This document shows positions 49,022 to 61,945 of a stretch of DNA of 64,000 bases, in pieces. The stretch spans positions 434,001 to 498,000 of the forward strand of contig NC_079973.1 of assembly GCF_029852145.1 (NCBI RefSeq), given 5' to 3'. Source of the DNA: Microplitis mediator. Its lineage: Eukaryota; Arthropoda; Insecta; Hymenoptera; Braconidae. The position numbers and the translations under genes were made by a program. The notes beneath the pieces were generated by a model. It did not search any database and was not told where the DNA came from. It worked only from the letters and a program-made list of their open reading frames with translations. Each line of letters starts with the position of its first letter. The stretch's first letter is position 1.

Positions 49022-52000
49022 GGTGGTACACGGAATCTTACGGCAATGCGCTAAACAAACCAACACACATATAAATCCCATGTACCGGTGACTAAACGGG
49101 ATCGGAGAGTACCGAGGAGGGAGACTTAGAAAGTGAAACTGAAAACGGCGTGTTAGATACAAGATCCAGAGTGCCCCACCCTGGCGTGGTCTCCGCTCAC
49201 ACAGAGATCTAACCCAGACTAGACAGACTAAGAAAAAATCGGCCACAGATCACACACTCAAACCAGCTGAGATTAAATCCGATCCAATGCTGCCGCGAAT
49301 CTACTCTACCAGATATCCAGATCTAATTGCGAAATATTGAGTTTCTTAATTACGAGGTTCCAAAAATTTGAGTCGCTCGTAATGAGAACCTGATTAAAAC
49401 TTGGGACATTTTCACTGCATCTTCGGGCGGCTATCTAGGAAAAGAAACTGTGAGACAGAAAGACTGAAATACTAGAGGACTTGGAGACTTAGAAAGTAAA
49501 ACTAAGAACTCGGACGGTTTGAGGCGCGAGAACCCCACCCTGCAATCTCATGAATACCTTCGCTAATATCTTATCTGAAGCCAAACTTGTTTATTTATTT
49601 ATTTATTAAAAAATGTTATAAATTTGAATAGCTTTGATGTACAAATATGTTCATACTTGGACTGAAAGTCTGCAGTGCAGTGATTAGAGCACAATTATCA
49701 TTTCTGAATCCTTTCCCCTTCAACTGGTTACCCGGCCACGTCATTAGAGCAGCTCTGGTTCTGGTCGCTTACGCCTTCCTGTAAATGGGGCTCTCCCGTA
49801 AACGGTTTGGATGCTCAGTGCTCCATAAAAGGCGGCTACCAATGTGTATAAGAAAGGTGTACCTAGATCAGCTTCTTGCCGCGGCAACACGTGTGGGAAT
49901 TCTTGCGGCAGTTAGTGCGAGGTACATCTGTTTATAAATTTTCCAATTTTAAGATCCAAGTACGCATCCTTCAGACTAGGAAGTCACGGCTGACAATTAG
50001 CCTACGCCACAACATTAACTAAATAGTCTAGCCCTGAGGCTGTGCGTTGCATGGACAAGTAAGTCAGTTCAAAGTCACCGGTGAGTCTTCGCGCTAGACC
50101 ACCTGGGAGAACTGTCACCGCGACAGATGCTCAGTCATTAACTATACTATGGAATTATGTTTGGTAATTCATCAAGGAATCACGTACAAGTATCGAAATT
50201 GGCGCGAAGCTTCGTCACTTTAGACGGCCATATTAGCATGCTGACAACTTGGCAAACTGGTAGTATAAGATAAATAAAAACAACAACCAACACCACAAAG
50301 AAATAAAACATCAAGGCTACTTGATACTGCACATTGTCCCGGACATTGTCGAGTATGTCAAGACCTTGTCTAATCTATCATTGAACACGTTCAGCTACTC
50401 CTGATGTTTAGTCATCTTGTTCTATGCTCCAACGGTCATATATTCCAGTTAATGGTTTGCTAGTCAACCGTACAGGATCATCGATAATTAGGCTTCTAGG
50501 TCACGACCAATTCGAACAATAAAATTTTAACTGCTCACTAATGCGCTAAGTGCTAATAGATTTTTATGCTCACGCTTAGCAACTTCTAATCACTGTTTAT
50601 AAATAAAAAAGAAACCAATCTCTGACACCAATAAAACATCTTTCTGAATAACGCAACCAATAGGTCGAGGGTCGCCTTATCAATTCAAACTGTCGTTTTT
50701 ATGACACACATTTGAATATATAATTTATAATCCAGCGAGCGACCTCACACCCTTTCAGTACTGGACCCTGTCCTACGCATTGTGTTTTAAAAACAATCGG
50801 ATATCGGATTAGACGGGATGTTGAATTGTAGCAGTATAATATATGAGAACCAGAGAATAAACCGCTTGGCTGTGCATGTGCATCGATGACAGTTACGTAG
50901 GCACATACATTATGCATACGGAATGTCACGTATCACCTGGTGCTCCTCCCACAGCAGAGCGTAACGGTTTGATGGCCAATCAAAGCATCCGATTAGGTTG
51001 CTAGCCGCCCCACTGTGTCTACGAAACATAAATCTGTATATAAATAATAAAACTGTTTGCCAATTCAACGTCGAGAATCCTAAAACAATAATCTCGTCGT
51101 AAAAGCGGAAAGCCGTTGCCAAATAACTGCAATCACCAAAAGATTTACGTTTAACCACCGATTGTTTTATAAGTTAAATGTGGTGTGAACATTCCTAGCA
51201 GATTCTGCTGAAGAAGATTTAAGTGTGCCCGGAGGAGCCTTCAAACGCTTTAAAGAAACGACCGGTTCTGATAAATATAAAATCGCTTTGAGCGACGATA
51301 AATATCACGTTGGATAAATCCACGGAATTCACAAGTAACAGAAGTTTATAAACAAAAGCTGGTAAATTTGCGAGCTTTTGACTGGACCCTGTGCGAAATG
51401 GCGGCAAAAGCTGCGTAGGCGGCTGAATTGAATTCGACACGGTAGCTTTAGGTCTATTAGTCTCTACAGAACACACACAGATTTGATAAGTAAACGGCAT
51501 CAACAATTGCCCAAGTTTTAAAAAGTTGAGGCAAGCTTTCCCGAGGAACTAAATAGTCCACTAACTACGGCATTGTCAGCAACAAAGTAATCGGCCTTTT
51601 CAATAGCGTGCGTTAAAAGTAATCCTTTGGGCCGTATACCAGTTATTCGTAGAAGCCACTACAAAGGCATCAAATTGACCCAGTTACTTTTTAAAACTAC
51701 TGGTATACTGTCTGGTATAAGCCCTACAAGTTGCAAGAACTCGAGGAATAGTTTACGGTTTCTTGCACAAGTTAGATATTTTTTTATTGCTCCTTATTTC
51801 TTTCTTAACATTTTTGTTGATCAGACCATCTGACCTACTTGTTACTTTCTCATGTATCTCCCGAAATATATATCTATTAAATTTATAGTTTTATTGAAAT
51901 GAGCGTCTTCTACCGCAGGCATTTCATAGGAATCGTTTTTCATTTTGTTACGTGGGTGGTGATGACAGCTCGCTGATGCTAATGATTCTTACACGTGTCT

Positions 52001-53990
52001 CACGTCATATATTAACTTAATAATTGTCCGAATCATGGATGATGCAATCACGGTGGTAGCGAATTTCAGGAAAATTTTTTTATCTTAAAACGTAATGCGC
52101 ACTTTAGCGCACGTGACTGTTTGGTAACAAATAAATAAATTAGTGATAATAGATGACAGAAATAATTCAGGCATAAAAATTTAATTGTTCACAATTAAAT
52201 TAATGATGTTTTCATGTTTAGTATTTAAATAGACTGGGTTTTTGTGCTATTGGTGTTTACGATCTTGAACTGACCGGAATGTGATGAAATTTTTATGTTT
52301 ATAAACAAAAAATTAATTGAATTTGAACGGATAGATTAAGGACAAATATAGGTGGGTTTAAAAAAAAGGTGATTGTTTAGTTGGTTAATCTTTTCCGGAA
52401 TTAAAATTTTTGAAAGTTATCGGCAGCAGGAAAGTGGATTTTTAAAATTTTTTTCAGAGTGGGTATTACAATAACTGTGTCAAGACGCTCTAGATCTGAC
52501 CAATAGTTGCGCAATCTCAAGCCCAATCCCGATCCTCAGATCTACTTTTAATCTACTCGACTTACAATCTCGATTACTTTGACTCGTATTTCTTTACAAT
52601 TGACGTCTCTATTTTATCTTCATAATAAAATTTCGCATCAACACTTTTTTATTAATTAATATTGTCGCTGTTTATACTTTGAAGTCAAATTTTGAAATTT
52701 TTAAGATAAAAACTCAAAGTAGGCCGATTTTAGTTGCGCAAAATGAAAAATTCGGTATAGAAAGATAAAAATATTTAAAAAAATTATCCAAAGTAAAATG
52801 GAGTAAGCAAACTTTATAGTAGGCTATAATTCATTTAGTCATAAAATAGCCATACTTTCCATCGTAATTCAAACAAAACCTGATCTGTCATACTTAAATA
52901 GACCAAAGAAGAACCAGAACAAATAGCCTAGCCTACTAAAAATAAAACAGCGTTAAAAAAACCCGTAGTTTCCTCAGTCTGGGCCTAACGGTCCTGGTAA
53001 AAATTTAAAAAAAAAAACGTCATCCTGAAAAAAGTGGAGCCACTTGCCTGTGAATGTCCAGCATCCACCAGCGGTACAAAGTAATAAGTAGATAAAGCAT
53101 CGAGCCACCGTTGGATTACACTGATTCAGCTGGATAATGAAAAAAAAAATAGTAGCGGAGAAAAGTGGGTGGGAGGCTAGCGGTGGAACCGGAGTGGAGG
53201 CTGGGCGTGAGTGTTCCGCGGAATCACAAGTGGGACCACACCAACTAAGAAAACATTCTCTATCTAAAGTTATTCTCAGAGCAGCATAGAGCGTAGAGCA
53301 TAGATCGTAGAGCGTAGAGCGTATAACGCGGTAACTCTTACTCGGATGAGCGGCGTCCAGTACTCGGTAGTACTGAAAGGGGGGCGAACAACACACTAAC
53401 TTGCTAACGTGATAGTGAGACTTACTCGTATCGAGAGGAGTTGGGTCTAAAGAGTGAACAGCAATAACCAAGTGAACCGGTACGGGTACTGCAGTGCATA
53501 GTAGGGAGGGCAGGTCGCGTGCCGGCGTGGTGCTCTCCAACTCCCGGGAGAGGACCCAAGGAGTACTTACCTTACCAACCTCTCTCACGGTTATTCCACA
53601 GCTCGGCGCTCATCCACGCGGTGCTGAGCTGCCGCTACCTTCTATCGCTGAGTAGTCTTGCTTCTGGTACCCAGACCAAACAGCTCCGCTCGGTCTCTCA
53701 TAAACTCTTCCACCGATATTTTTTTTTTAACCCAAACAATATCAAGTCTACCTACTTGTCAACCTACGGTACTGTTTACGACCTACGACCCGCCCTGCTG
53801 AGAGGGCTTTAAATTACAACTCTAAACCGAACGTAGATCAAAGAATAAACTTTGCGGTTGCTATTAAATTTGTTTGTTTTAGTGGTTATTGTTGTAGTAA
53901 AAAGTGTTTATGGTAAATAGATAGGGTAACAAGTGTAGCAAGTGTAAGCAAAAGTGTTGGACATTTTTATGACCGGTTGTAAAAGGTTAG
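49022..53990. other. Non-coding, with a less A+T-rich segment and possible retroposon relic
   Basis: About 49.6-51.6 kb is visibly less A+T-rich than its surroundings. Read on the minus strand, the part near 49610-50230 runs into TTAATAAATAAATAAATAAA (49588-49608), which looks like the 3' tail of a non-LTR retroposon. No reverse-transcriptase motif was recognised in the short frames at 50699-51506. A GAGCGTA/GAGCATA repeat lies at about 53279-53322. The 204-codon minus-strand frame at 52974-53588 is discussed among the rejected items. Confidence 0.35.
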
Positions 53991-54443
53991 GACAAGCAAC
54001 CGGGTGTCGATACCGGATTACTGGTTCCAAGAAAAGACATTAGTTGTGCGGTGTGCAGTGAGGATTAACGACAACAAATGACACCTGAACCTGCTGGCAG
54101 GTAGCGACAGTTGTCAGTCGGTTGCTGGAGACATGCGAGACCGGGACAGGGGTCGCGAGTCCGCTGACAAATCTATTTGTCTTAATTGCCTTTATTAGTA
54201 CATACTAGTTACAACTTTATGCGCGATCTGTGTGACTTTTTAGTGGACTCGAGTTACTGGAGCCCAGTGACACGTGCTACAAACATATTTGTTGTGATAT
54301 TTTTGTTTTTTTTAACACAAATGTGCCTAGTGTACCATCAGTGCGACCACGTGCTGAACACTGTGGATTAACTATTTTTTGTATTTTTTATTTCCCGCCA
54401 CGTGTCAAATGATTTTTTATCGAGACCACTAATGAAGTGAAAT
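53991..54443 (+). promoter_or_regulatory. Candidate promoter / non-coding first exon with three CACGTG E-boxes
   Basis: This is a GC-richer island in A+T-rich DNA. CACGTG occurs at 54271-54276, 54348-54353 and 54399-54404, the first two as CACGTGCT. It ends at AAATGTAAGT, a good splice-donor sequence (GT at 54444). CACGTG is the core site of bHLH/bHLH-PAS factors such as Myc/Max or CLOCK/CYCLE. I infer either a regulatory element or the 5' untranslated exon of a gene whose coding exons lie beyond the window. There is no direct evidence of transcription. Confidence 0.3.
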
Positions 54444-56767
54444 GTAAGTTTTTTTTATCCTTTTTTTTTGTTTTTTTTTTTTTCAAGACCTACAAAAAAT
54501 TTAGAAAAATTTGACTCTAATTTTTTTTTAATTTTGAAAAATAGGCAGTAAATTTTTTTAAGAAAAATGAATTTTCTAATTTTAAAAAACAAATTAAAAT
54601 GATTAAAATCTATGAGTCTATTGTATGATAAATGTTATACAATATATATATTATGTCAATAATAATAATAAGGAAAAACGTGATGATGATTAAACGATAA
54701 AATGAAAACAAGATGTAAACAATAAATAAGATTTTGTTTAACGTATTAATGAACTTCTCACGTCATTTACAATCATTTGCTGTATCTATAGTGTATTTTG
54801 TCGAAGAGATATTATGATAATGATAATAGTTAAATAGTGTGTAGTATATCCAGAGATATTACAGAGAAATGGTAATATGTACTCTCTATTTAAAGTGAGT
54901 ATAGGAATAGGTACTTTGTATCACGTAAATGGTAATGTCATCCCTGAAGTATTTTATTGCCGTCAGTGTCTAAGAGTTTAGAGTACGGGGATAGGATAGG
55001 ATAGTTATAGAGAATGATGATATGGGATGTGTGGAGGCAAATTTAATATAAGAAATAAAAGCAAAAGGACCGGTATTGTATACAATCCATGAGAATCTCT
55101 CACGATTGTCCTCGTTCTCGTAATAGTCGAGTTAAGTATTCAAATATAATACAGACCACGCGTTTATTATGTGCAGCACTTTGTCTGTATGCCAGCTGGG
55201 TTTGCTACTTGGTGTTGGTGTTGCCCAATTTTAGAGAAATTTCGTGACAAATTTTACCTAGTCATTTATTTTGTTGATTTAAATTACTCGAAAATTTCAA
55301 TGTTATTTTTATTTTTTGGGTGACGTATAAAAATAATTAAGACATTTGTTGAACATGATTTTTTTTTTAATTTAAAAAACTGATTTTTTACGTTGAAAAT
55401 TTTTTTGGAGTAAAAATTATAAATTTTGAAGGATTAAATTTGTAAAAAAAATCCAGTGATATTTAAGTAAATAATTGTAAGTCGTATTTCATATATATAA
55501 GAAAGCAACAAAATAAAAGACATAAAGGGTGATACGAATAAATTTATGTACAAGGAAATGGCTAGAGAGTGGGCTCTCTCTCGCTCATGTGCCAGTACAG
55601 CGAACACGGTGTTAGGTGATATAAGGATGGATGTGGGCGGTTATTTTTCTTACGCGCTTCTACTTGAGCAAGGGTGTATGCACACACTCTCGGATCTCCC
55701 ATCCTATCCGCCTATGAATGATATTACGTCTAGTCTCACCGTGTAGGTCTTGAGAAACGTCTCCTCGATACCAGTTAACAGAGGACATAACTTTTAATCT
55801 CGATACATGAATCCTTCAATCGTTACTTCCTGATTTATCTTAATATCTCCTTATAAACTTGCTATCGTTATTTTTATCGTCCGCCACCGGTACATTAAAC
55901 TCGAACTTAATTAATTATTTTATTTTTAAAATAATAATTATTCACGCACTGCGCGCGAAATAAAAAATTACGAAATGAATAAATTTAAATTTAACTTGAC
56001 TGTGAAAATAATTATCATGGGACAAAATCTGTAATTACATTATTTGGGAAAAAAACAAATTTTGACATCGTAATGATAATGATCATTATTATGATTGACC
56101 TAATTAGATGAATTGAAATTATTAAAGACGCAGGTTGGTCAAATAAAGGTGTAGTGAGACTAAAGTATGAGAAGGAAGAAAGAGCGGAGTTTGCTCACGA
56201 AGCTCGTTGTCAAATTAATGAAGATCTACGACGCGGTACTGCCCTCGAGAATTACGTAACTCGTGGTGTTTTCTCCGCCCAGTTTAGCTGTGTTATGTTT
56301 TTGTGCTGCAGTTGTCTGTCTCGGTTAATCTCACTTAGCTTCCATCAGCTCCGCTGGTTCGATGGCTCTCTTTCACTTCTGAAACTCTTTTTACTAGCAC
56401 TCTCGTATCGGCTGGTTACCTGGTTACCTGCACCGAGACCGAGACCAGCTAAATTAACGTCAACAAGCTTAAGGCTGGATGCAACTGTGCAATAAAGAGA
56501 CCCGACACGTTTTCGAGCAGGACTATATCTATACCAGCAACAGCATCAGCATCTAAGTACAAGAGTCTACTCTATACAAACGAAAGACTACTGTAACTGA
56601 TGCTGAAAGAAGCAGTGGCAATCCGATTCCTCTTTTTCTCCCTGTAGGCGCTCATACTTGTCTGTATGAGTTTCTCTTTCGTTCATACTCTCACGATAAA
56701 AAATTTTTTCTTTTTTTCAACCTTGAATTTCATTTTTTACTCAGAGAATTCTTGAATTTTTGCTTTA
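54444..56767. other. Non-coding, no recognisable feature
   Basis: A+T-rich with a GC-richer patch at 56150-56560. The frames at 55546-55746 and 56154-56495 have no recognisable domain and no splice structure. Confidence 0.4.
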
Positions 56768-57072
56768 CCATCGAGTCTTACGGTAAAAATCCGTTTCCTA
56801 ACACACCCTAAGCTCAAAAAAATAATTATAATTAAAATAATTAGAGTTTTATGTTTTTTATTTTTACTACGGTATGAGTAATTTTTTTCTAACGACCAGG
56901 GTGTGTTTGGAAACGGATTTTTACCGTGAAATGTGATGGCAAAGTCAAAAAATGGATTTTTAAATTTTTGAGAATTAGTTAAAATAAATTTAATTTTTGT
57001 TACAATGCAAAAAAAAATTTTTTTAAGTTACCGTCAGATCGTGCGGTAAAAATCAGTTCCGAAACTCACCCT
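56768..57072. repeat. Inverted repeat around GGTAAAAATCCGTTTCC
   Basis: An arm of about 42 bases near 56768-56810 is found inverted at 56898-56939 with few differences, leaving a loop of about 90 bases. A third, more diverged arm in the forward orientation lies at about 57030-57072. It is non-coding, MITE-like or a decayed foldback. Confidence 0.6.
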
Positions 57073-59084
57073 TGAGTTTCGAAAATAATAATATTCATGA
57101 TTACTTTGTAAATTCGGTAACTTGAAAAATTCGTCTGTGGGAAATAAAAAAAAAAATGAGATAAAAAAAATTGACGTCAGTGCAGGGATAAAATAAAATT
57201 GAAAATTCTATATATAGTAAGTTAAATAGGGCATAAATGTATGTATAATAAAGCGTGTGCAAGGAAGACGGTATAAGAATGTATGAATAAATATATATAA
57301 AATACGTAAGAAGGTAAGAGAAAAATAAACCGGGCATGTATATATAGTTTATACAGTATGCTAAAATATATAGAACAAAGTTTTAACAAAGAATCAAAAA
57401 TAAATAATCCCGTAAGCTCAACAAAGACAGAAACAAGTTGAGCTGAAGATTGCGTTGACTAACAAACGATGATTTCGTCGTACTGCGTGAATATTTCATG
57501 AGTAACATAAACTCCGAGACTAAGTACTGAGATATCGGGACATATTCTTGCTGGTATTTGTTAATATTACAAGAGGCAAGTGGATCCAGTCGGTAGCAAC
57601 ACTTTGTACCATGCCACAGCAGAATAAAAAGAAAGAGATTCAGAGCACGAAATCATCAACTTTACTTTTAATAGATTCCAGGAACGAGGATACCAGATAC
57701 CAGATATCAGATAGCCGATAACCGATAGGAAATTTTCAAGTGGATGCTGTTCGATCACATCATATCACCAGGAAAATTCGTTTTCCATTGAAAATTTATC
57801 GTCAAAAGTAGGGGAGGAGTTTCCATTGAGAAAAGTCATCGAGGGAGAATGAATGAAAAAGAATGAGAAGAAGATTAGGGGAGATCGATATTAATGAAAA
57901 GTGTTTATATATATGAGCATATATTTTTGTTGTAAAACAAGAGCAACGTGCAGTGCCGCGGCAGTTATCTGTTGTCATGTATCTTGCTTCACAACTTGTT
58001 TTTCTTCAGCTCTGTCACTATTTAACTATTATGGAAAGCTAATCGTACTTGTTAATCTTGGAGTTAAGAAGAGGTCGTAATCGATACTACTGAATTGTTA
58101 ATTACTGTTTTTTCGATATTTAAGGATTTTTTATATTTTTTTCTGTTTAAATTAAAGTTGTGGCGGCAAATTATTGATTATGAATTTAAATTTAAATTTT
58201 TAAGGTCAAAAAAATTTTCAAAATTAAAATTCATATCTTCAGATTGTAGATTATTAAATTATGCTTGAAATGTCCTATAATTGAAGTAGTTTTGAGCAAT
58301 TACAAGTCTTTAAACAAAATCTCAGCGATTATGATGACGACACGTAATAAAAAAATAATAATTTAAATATAAAAAAAAAAGTATAATAGAATTCCAGGTA
58401 ATTATTTAAGAAGGTTAAATATTAAAGAATAAAATTAGCGACTGTAAAAAATGTAAATAATAAAAGCTGTGAGTTTGTTAATTTGAAGATGGGACGTAAC
58501 AATGAGAATTAAGTTCTCACGACGCAATGACTCGGGTTCTTATAAGAATGTGAGCTAGACGACATCGAGTGTAACAGGCAGGCACAAACAGGGAACTTAA
58601 AATATAAATTGAAATAAAGATATCACTGATGAGGACAAACGTCGACGTGATAATGGACTAGCAGGAAAAAATAAAAATTTTCTCCAGACACTTCTCAGAA
58701 CCTTCCGACACTTGTTACTCCACGTCCGCGGCGCGGATATCCGACGTTTGCGAAACACCGCGAGTACTATCCTCTGCTGGCGTGTAAACAGACTTGTAAT
58801 AAATTTATGGGTAATTTTTATTGTAACTCGTTGATACTGCACTCGACTAGATGGATGGAAAGTGCTATTTAATACTGATCACGTCAAACCCGACACTGAT
58901 TGGAGATATTTTCTCTCTACTAAATCAATTAATGTCCAACTTCTTTCGTACTGTAATAATTTTAATTCACAAATAATCACCTTGTCACTTAAAAATTACT
59001 TTTTAATAAATAATTATATTAATACTTCCGAAAAAAAATTATTTTCATACATCATTTATTTTTAAAAATATTTTTTCAAGGAAT
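57073..59084. other. Non-coding, with an ATACCAGAT/ATAGCCGAT short repeat
   Basis: Degenerate 8-9-bp repeats lie at about 57688-57728. No gene, RNA or mobile element is supported in the rest. Confidence 0.45.
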
Positions 59085-59597
59085 TAGGGGAGGGGGCAAA
59101 AGGGGGTAGGGTAGGCAAAAAGGGGTACCCCCAAAATTTGATAAAAAAAAATTTATATTTTAAATGGTTTTCAAACATTCCAAAATCACTTCTGTAAATA
59201 TAATTAAGCGATACTTTGAATTTTTTTTGGTAAATTTTTTCAAAAATCAATTGTCAGTTGAAAAATATTAATGACGTTTGTTTTATGATAAAAACTATTA
59301 AAAATTTTTTTTTCTTCTTTTGTATCCAATAAACATGTAAAATATAATTTTTCTTCATGTAAATTAATTTTAAAAAAATTCAACTTAATCAAATTCGTTT
59401 AAAATCCAAAAATTTTTTACCTTTTTTAGGGGGTACCCCACTTTGCCCGCAGAAATGAAAAATTTTTTTTTCAACGGTAACTGAAAATTTCTTCTATTTA
59501 CTTTGAATATCATTAAAAAAAAAAAAGATTTAACGTATTTGAGTCCTCGAAAACTTGGTATTTTTTTAAGTACCCCCTTTTGCCCCTCCCTCCCCTA
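59085..59597. mobile_element. 513-bp inverted-repeat element with TAGGGGAGGG ends
   Basis: The left end TAGGGGAGGGGGCAAAAGGG and the right end, read on the other strand, TAGGGGAGGGAGGGGCAAAA are inverted repeats. A second internal pair is AAAAGGGGTACCCCC (about 59118) and GGGGGTACCCCAC (about 59430). It has no coding capacity. I infer a non-autonomous DNA transposon; no target duplication is evident. Confidence 0.7.
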
Positions 59598-59604
59598 CTT
59601 GGCA

Positions 59605-59795
59605 CCTGCCCAAGTAAAATCATTTCAAGCCAAAATAAAATTTTGGCTCGAAAGAAAATTCTAATGGTCAATTTTCAGCCTTTTCCATCAAAGTCTACGA
59701 CTTTGGCCTAATTTCGACCAAAGTTAGGCCTCTTTGAATAAAATTTTATGGTTTCCGGGCGTTTTTGGCCAAATATTTGGGCCCAGGCCCTACCA
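59605..59795. repeat. Dispersed repeat family I, copy 4
   Basis: CAAGTAAAATCATTTCAAGC, GCCTAATTTCGACCAAAGTT and GGCCAAATATTTGGGCCC match the family in inverted orientation relative to the 5.0-kb copy. It directly abuts the element ending at 59597. Confidence 0.5.
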
Positions 59796-61129
59796 ATATT
59801 TTTTATTAATGTGATTTTAAAACTCCATAAAAAAATTTTGAAAAAGCAACTTTCAAATTTCTAAAAAAAATTTTATCAAAAATTACCTCTACCCCCCTGA
59901 AAAAATTATGCATACGAAATTGACTTTACAGCTTATAAAAAATTTTAATAGATAACGATCTTGAAGACGCGGGTAATATTTCAAACAAATAATTGTTTAA
60001 TAAAAGAATAAAATAAATAAGAGGAAGAATGTAATAAAATGTCTCTGAGTTACGAAATATGATGAAAATATTCAGAAACATCTCTATTGTCTTATAAACC
60101 CATCAAACCAAAATAAAACTCGATGCAGCAGCTCGTTAGCCATGCAAGAGCTTGATTATTAGGGTCACGACGTCTGTAAAAGTGTCGGAAGTTACAATAG
60201 TGTCTAACATAACAACACACATAATTATTATTTTTATTGTAATTGCGCTAATCGATTGGTTCCACATCCAGACAAAATAAACAATTACATATTCCGGTTT
60301 CGTTAATCGACGGGATTTGCATCTGGAGGTGGATCGGCTGCTCGGTTTATAACGAGACGGAATAATAAAAATAATAACTATGCATTTAAAAGAGATAATA
60401 GTCAATAGCGATGAGATGCGTCAAAGTCTATTTATATATTTATAGATATAGCTAACGGTTTATCTCATTTCCTCTGTTTGATAAATAATCGGTCATCGGT
60501 AGCACAGATTCCGAATCGAGAGTAGCTCTCGTAATATAAAAGTAAGGTTTTGTTAGCCTGGTTTGTATTTAAATTTAAATTTAATTCCAATTCCACTATC
60601 TCCGGTAGTTGTCTCGGTATTTCATTACTCAAATGTATTCCGATCGCGTCTGTAATCATAGATTGTATGCTACATATTCGCAGACCTATGTCCCTATTTT
60701 TATTTATTTATTGATAAATATTCAAGATTAATTTAACAGTTAGCTTATTTAAATAATATTTATAAATATCCACGGGTTGGTTTTTTTTTTTTTGACAATA
60801 AAAATATTAATAATCGAGGTAAAAAATAACTCGTGCTGTCTCATAAATTACGTATTCAATTTTTTAACTTAATGTCATCGTATTTTATTTATGATTTTTA
60901 TTCATTTTGTATTTTATTACAAACTGATGAAAAAATGTTATGTAACTGAGGTGTGGTTCACTTAAAAAGTTTTCTTTTTAATTGTCCCTTTCACTTTTCG
61001 TCTTCAATGTGAGACAGTTATTAATTACCACTTACGATTATTATTTTTGGCAAATTGCCAGATGAATGCGAATTAATGAATTTAAAAAAAAATAATAATT
61101 AAGTGAGAGTGGGACACACCCAGTGATCC
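59796..61129. other. Non-coding, no recognisable feature
   Basis: A+T-rich. Short minus-strand frames at 60136-60659 show no protein features. Confidence 0.45.
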
Positions 61130-61945
61130 GTACTTGAGGTGTGCATCAACACTTTGTAATTAAAATATTAATTAATATTTTTTGTGCGCAAGGTCTACAC
61201 TAATATTTTGTAATTGAGGTGTGCATTTATCACTTCGCGTTTGAGGTGTGTATCAGTACTTAGGAATTATGATATTGATTGATACTTTTTTTACTCACGG
61301 TGTGTATTAATATTTTGTACTTAAGGTGTGCATTTAGTATTTTGTACTCAAGCTATTCATTGATATTTTTTGGATATAGTGTGCATTGATACTTTACGAT
61401 TAAAGTATCAATGAATGTTGTATGATTGAGGTGTGCATTAATCGGTTTGCGCTTCAGGTGTGCATTTATCACTTCGAGTTTGAGGTGTGCATCAGTACTT
61501 AGGAATTATGATATTGATTGATACTTTTTTTACTCACGGTGTGTACTAATATTTTGTACTTATGGTGTGCATTTAGTATTTTGTACTTAAGCTATTCGTT
61601 GATATTTTTTGGATATAGTGTGCATTGATACTTTACGATTAAAGTATCAATGAATGTTGTATGATTGAGGTGTGCATTAATCGGTTTGCGCTTGAGGTGT
61701 GCATTTATCACTTCGCGTTTGAGGTGTGCATCAGTACTTAGGAATTATGATATTGATTGATACTTTTTGTATTCACGGTGTGTATTAATATTTTGTACTT
61801 AAGGTGTGCATTTAGTATTTTGTACTCAAGCTATTCGTTGATATTTTTTGGATATAGTGTGCATTGATACGTTACGATTAAAGTATCAATGAGTGTTTTA
61901 TGATTGAGGTGTGCATTAGTCGATTCGCGCTTGAGGTGTGCATAA
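61130..61945. repeat. 239-bp satellite built from about 30-bp subunits
   Basis: Starts of the phrase (G/C)AGGTGTGCAT in equivalent position are at 61216, 61455, 61694 and 61933, giving three full units of exactly 239 bp with few mismatches. Each unit consists of about eight subunits of roughly 30 bp that open with GGTGTGCAT or GTGTGCAT and continue with variants of TAxTATTTTGTACTTAAG. Less regular subunits precede the array from about 61130. There is no coding content. Confidence 0.9.

Noticed and set aside
48821..49246. 141-codon minus-strand open frame
   Set aside because: The centre is a CA microsatellite translated as Val/Cys, with an opposed open frame over the same repeat.
52974..53588. 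204-codon minus-strand open frame, the longest single frame outside the array
   Set aside because: Its translation has no recognisable domain, is rich in repeat-derived segments (GAGCGTA repeat) and ends in a run of Phe/Lys from homopolymers. It has no splice partners. A GC-richer promoter-like patch explains the openness.
61216..61932. Satellite units as a CRISPR-like array
   Set aside because: The repeats are contiguous and hierarchical, without unique spacers, in a eukaryotic genome.
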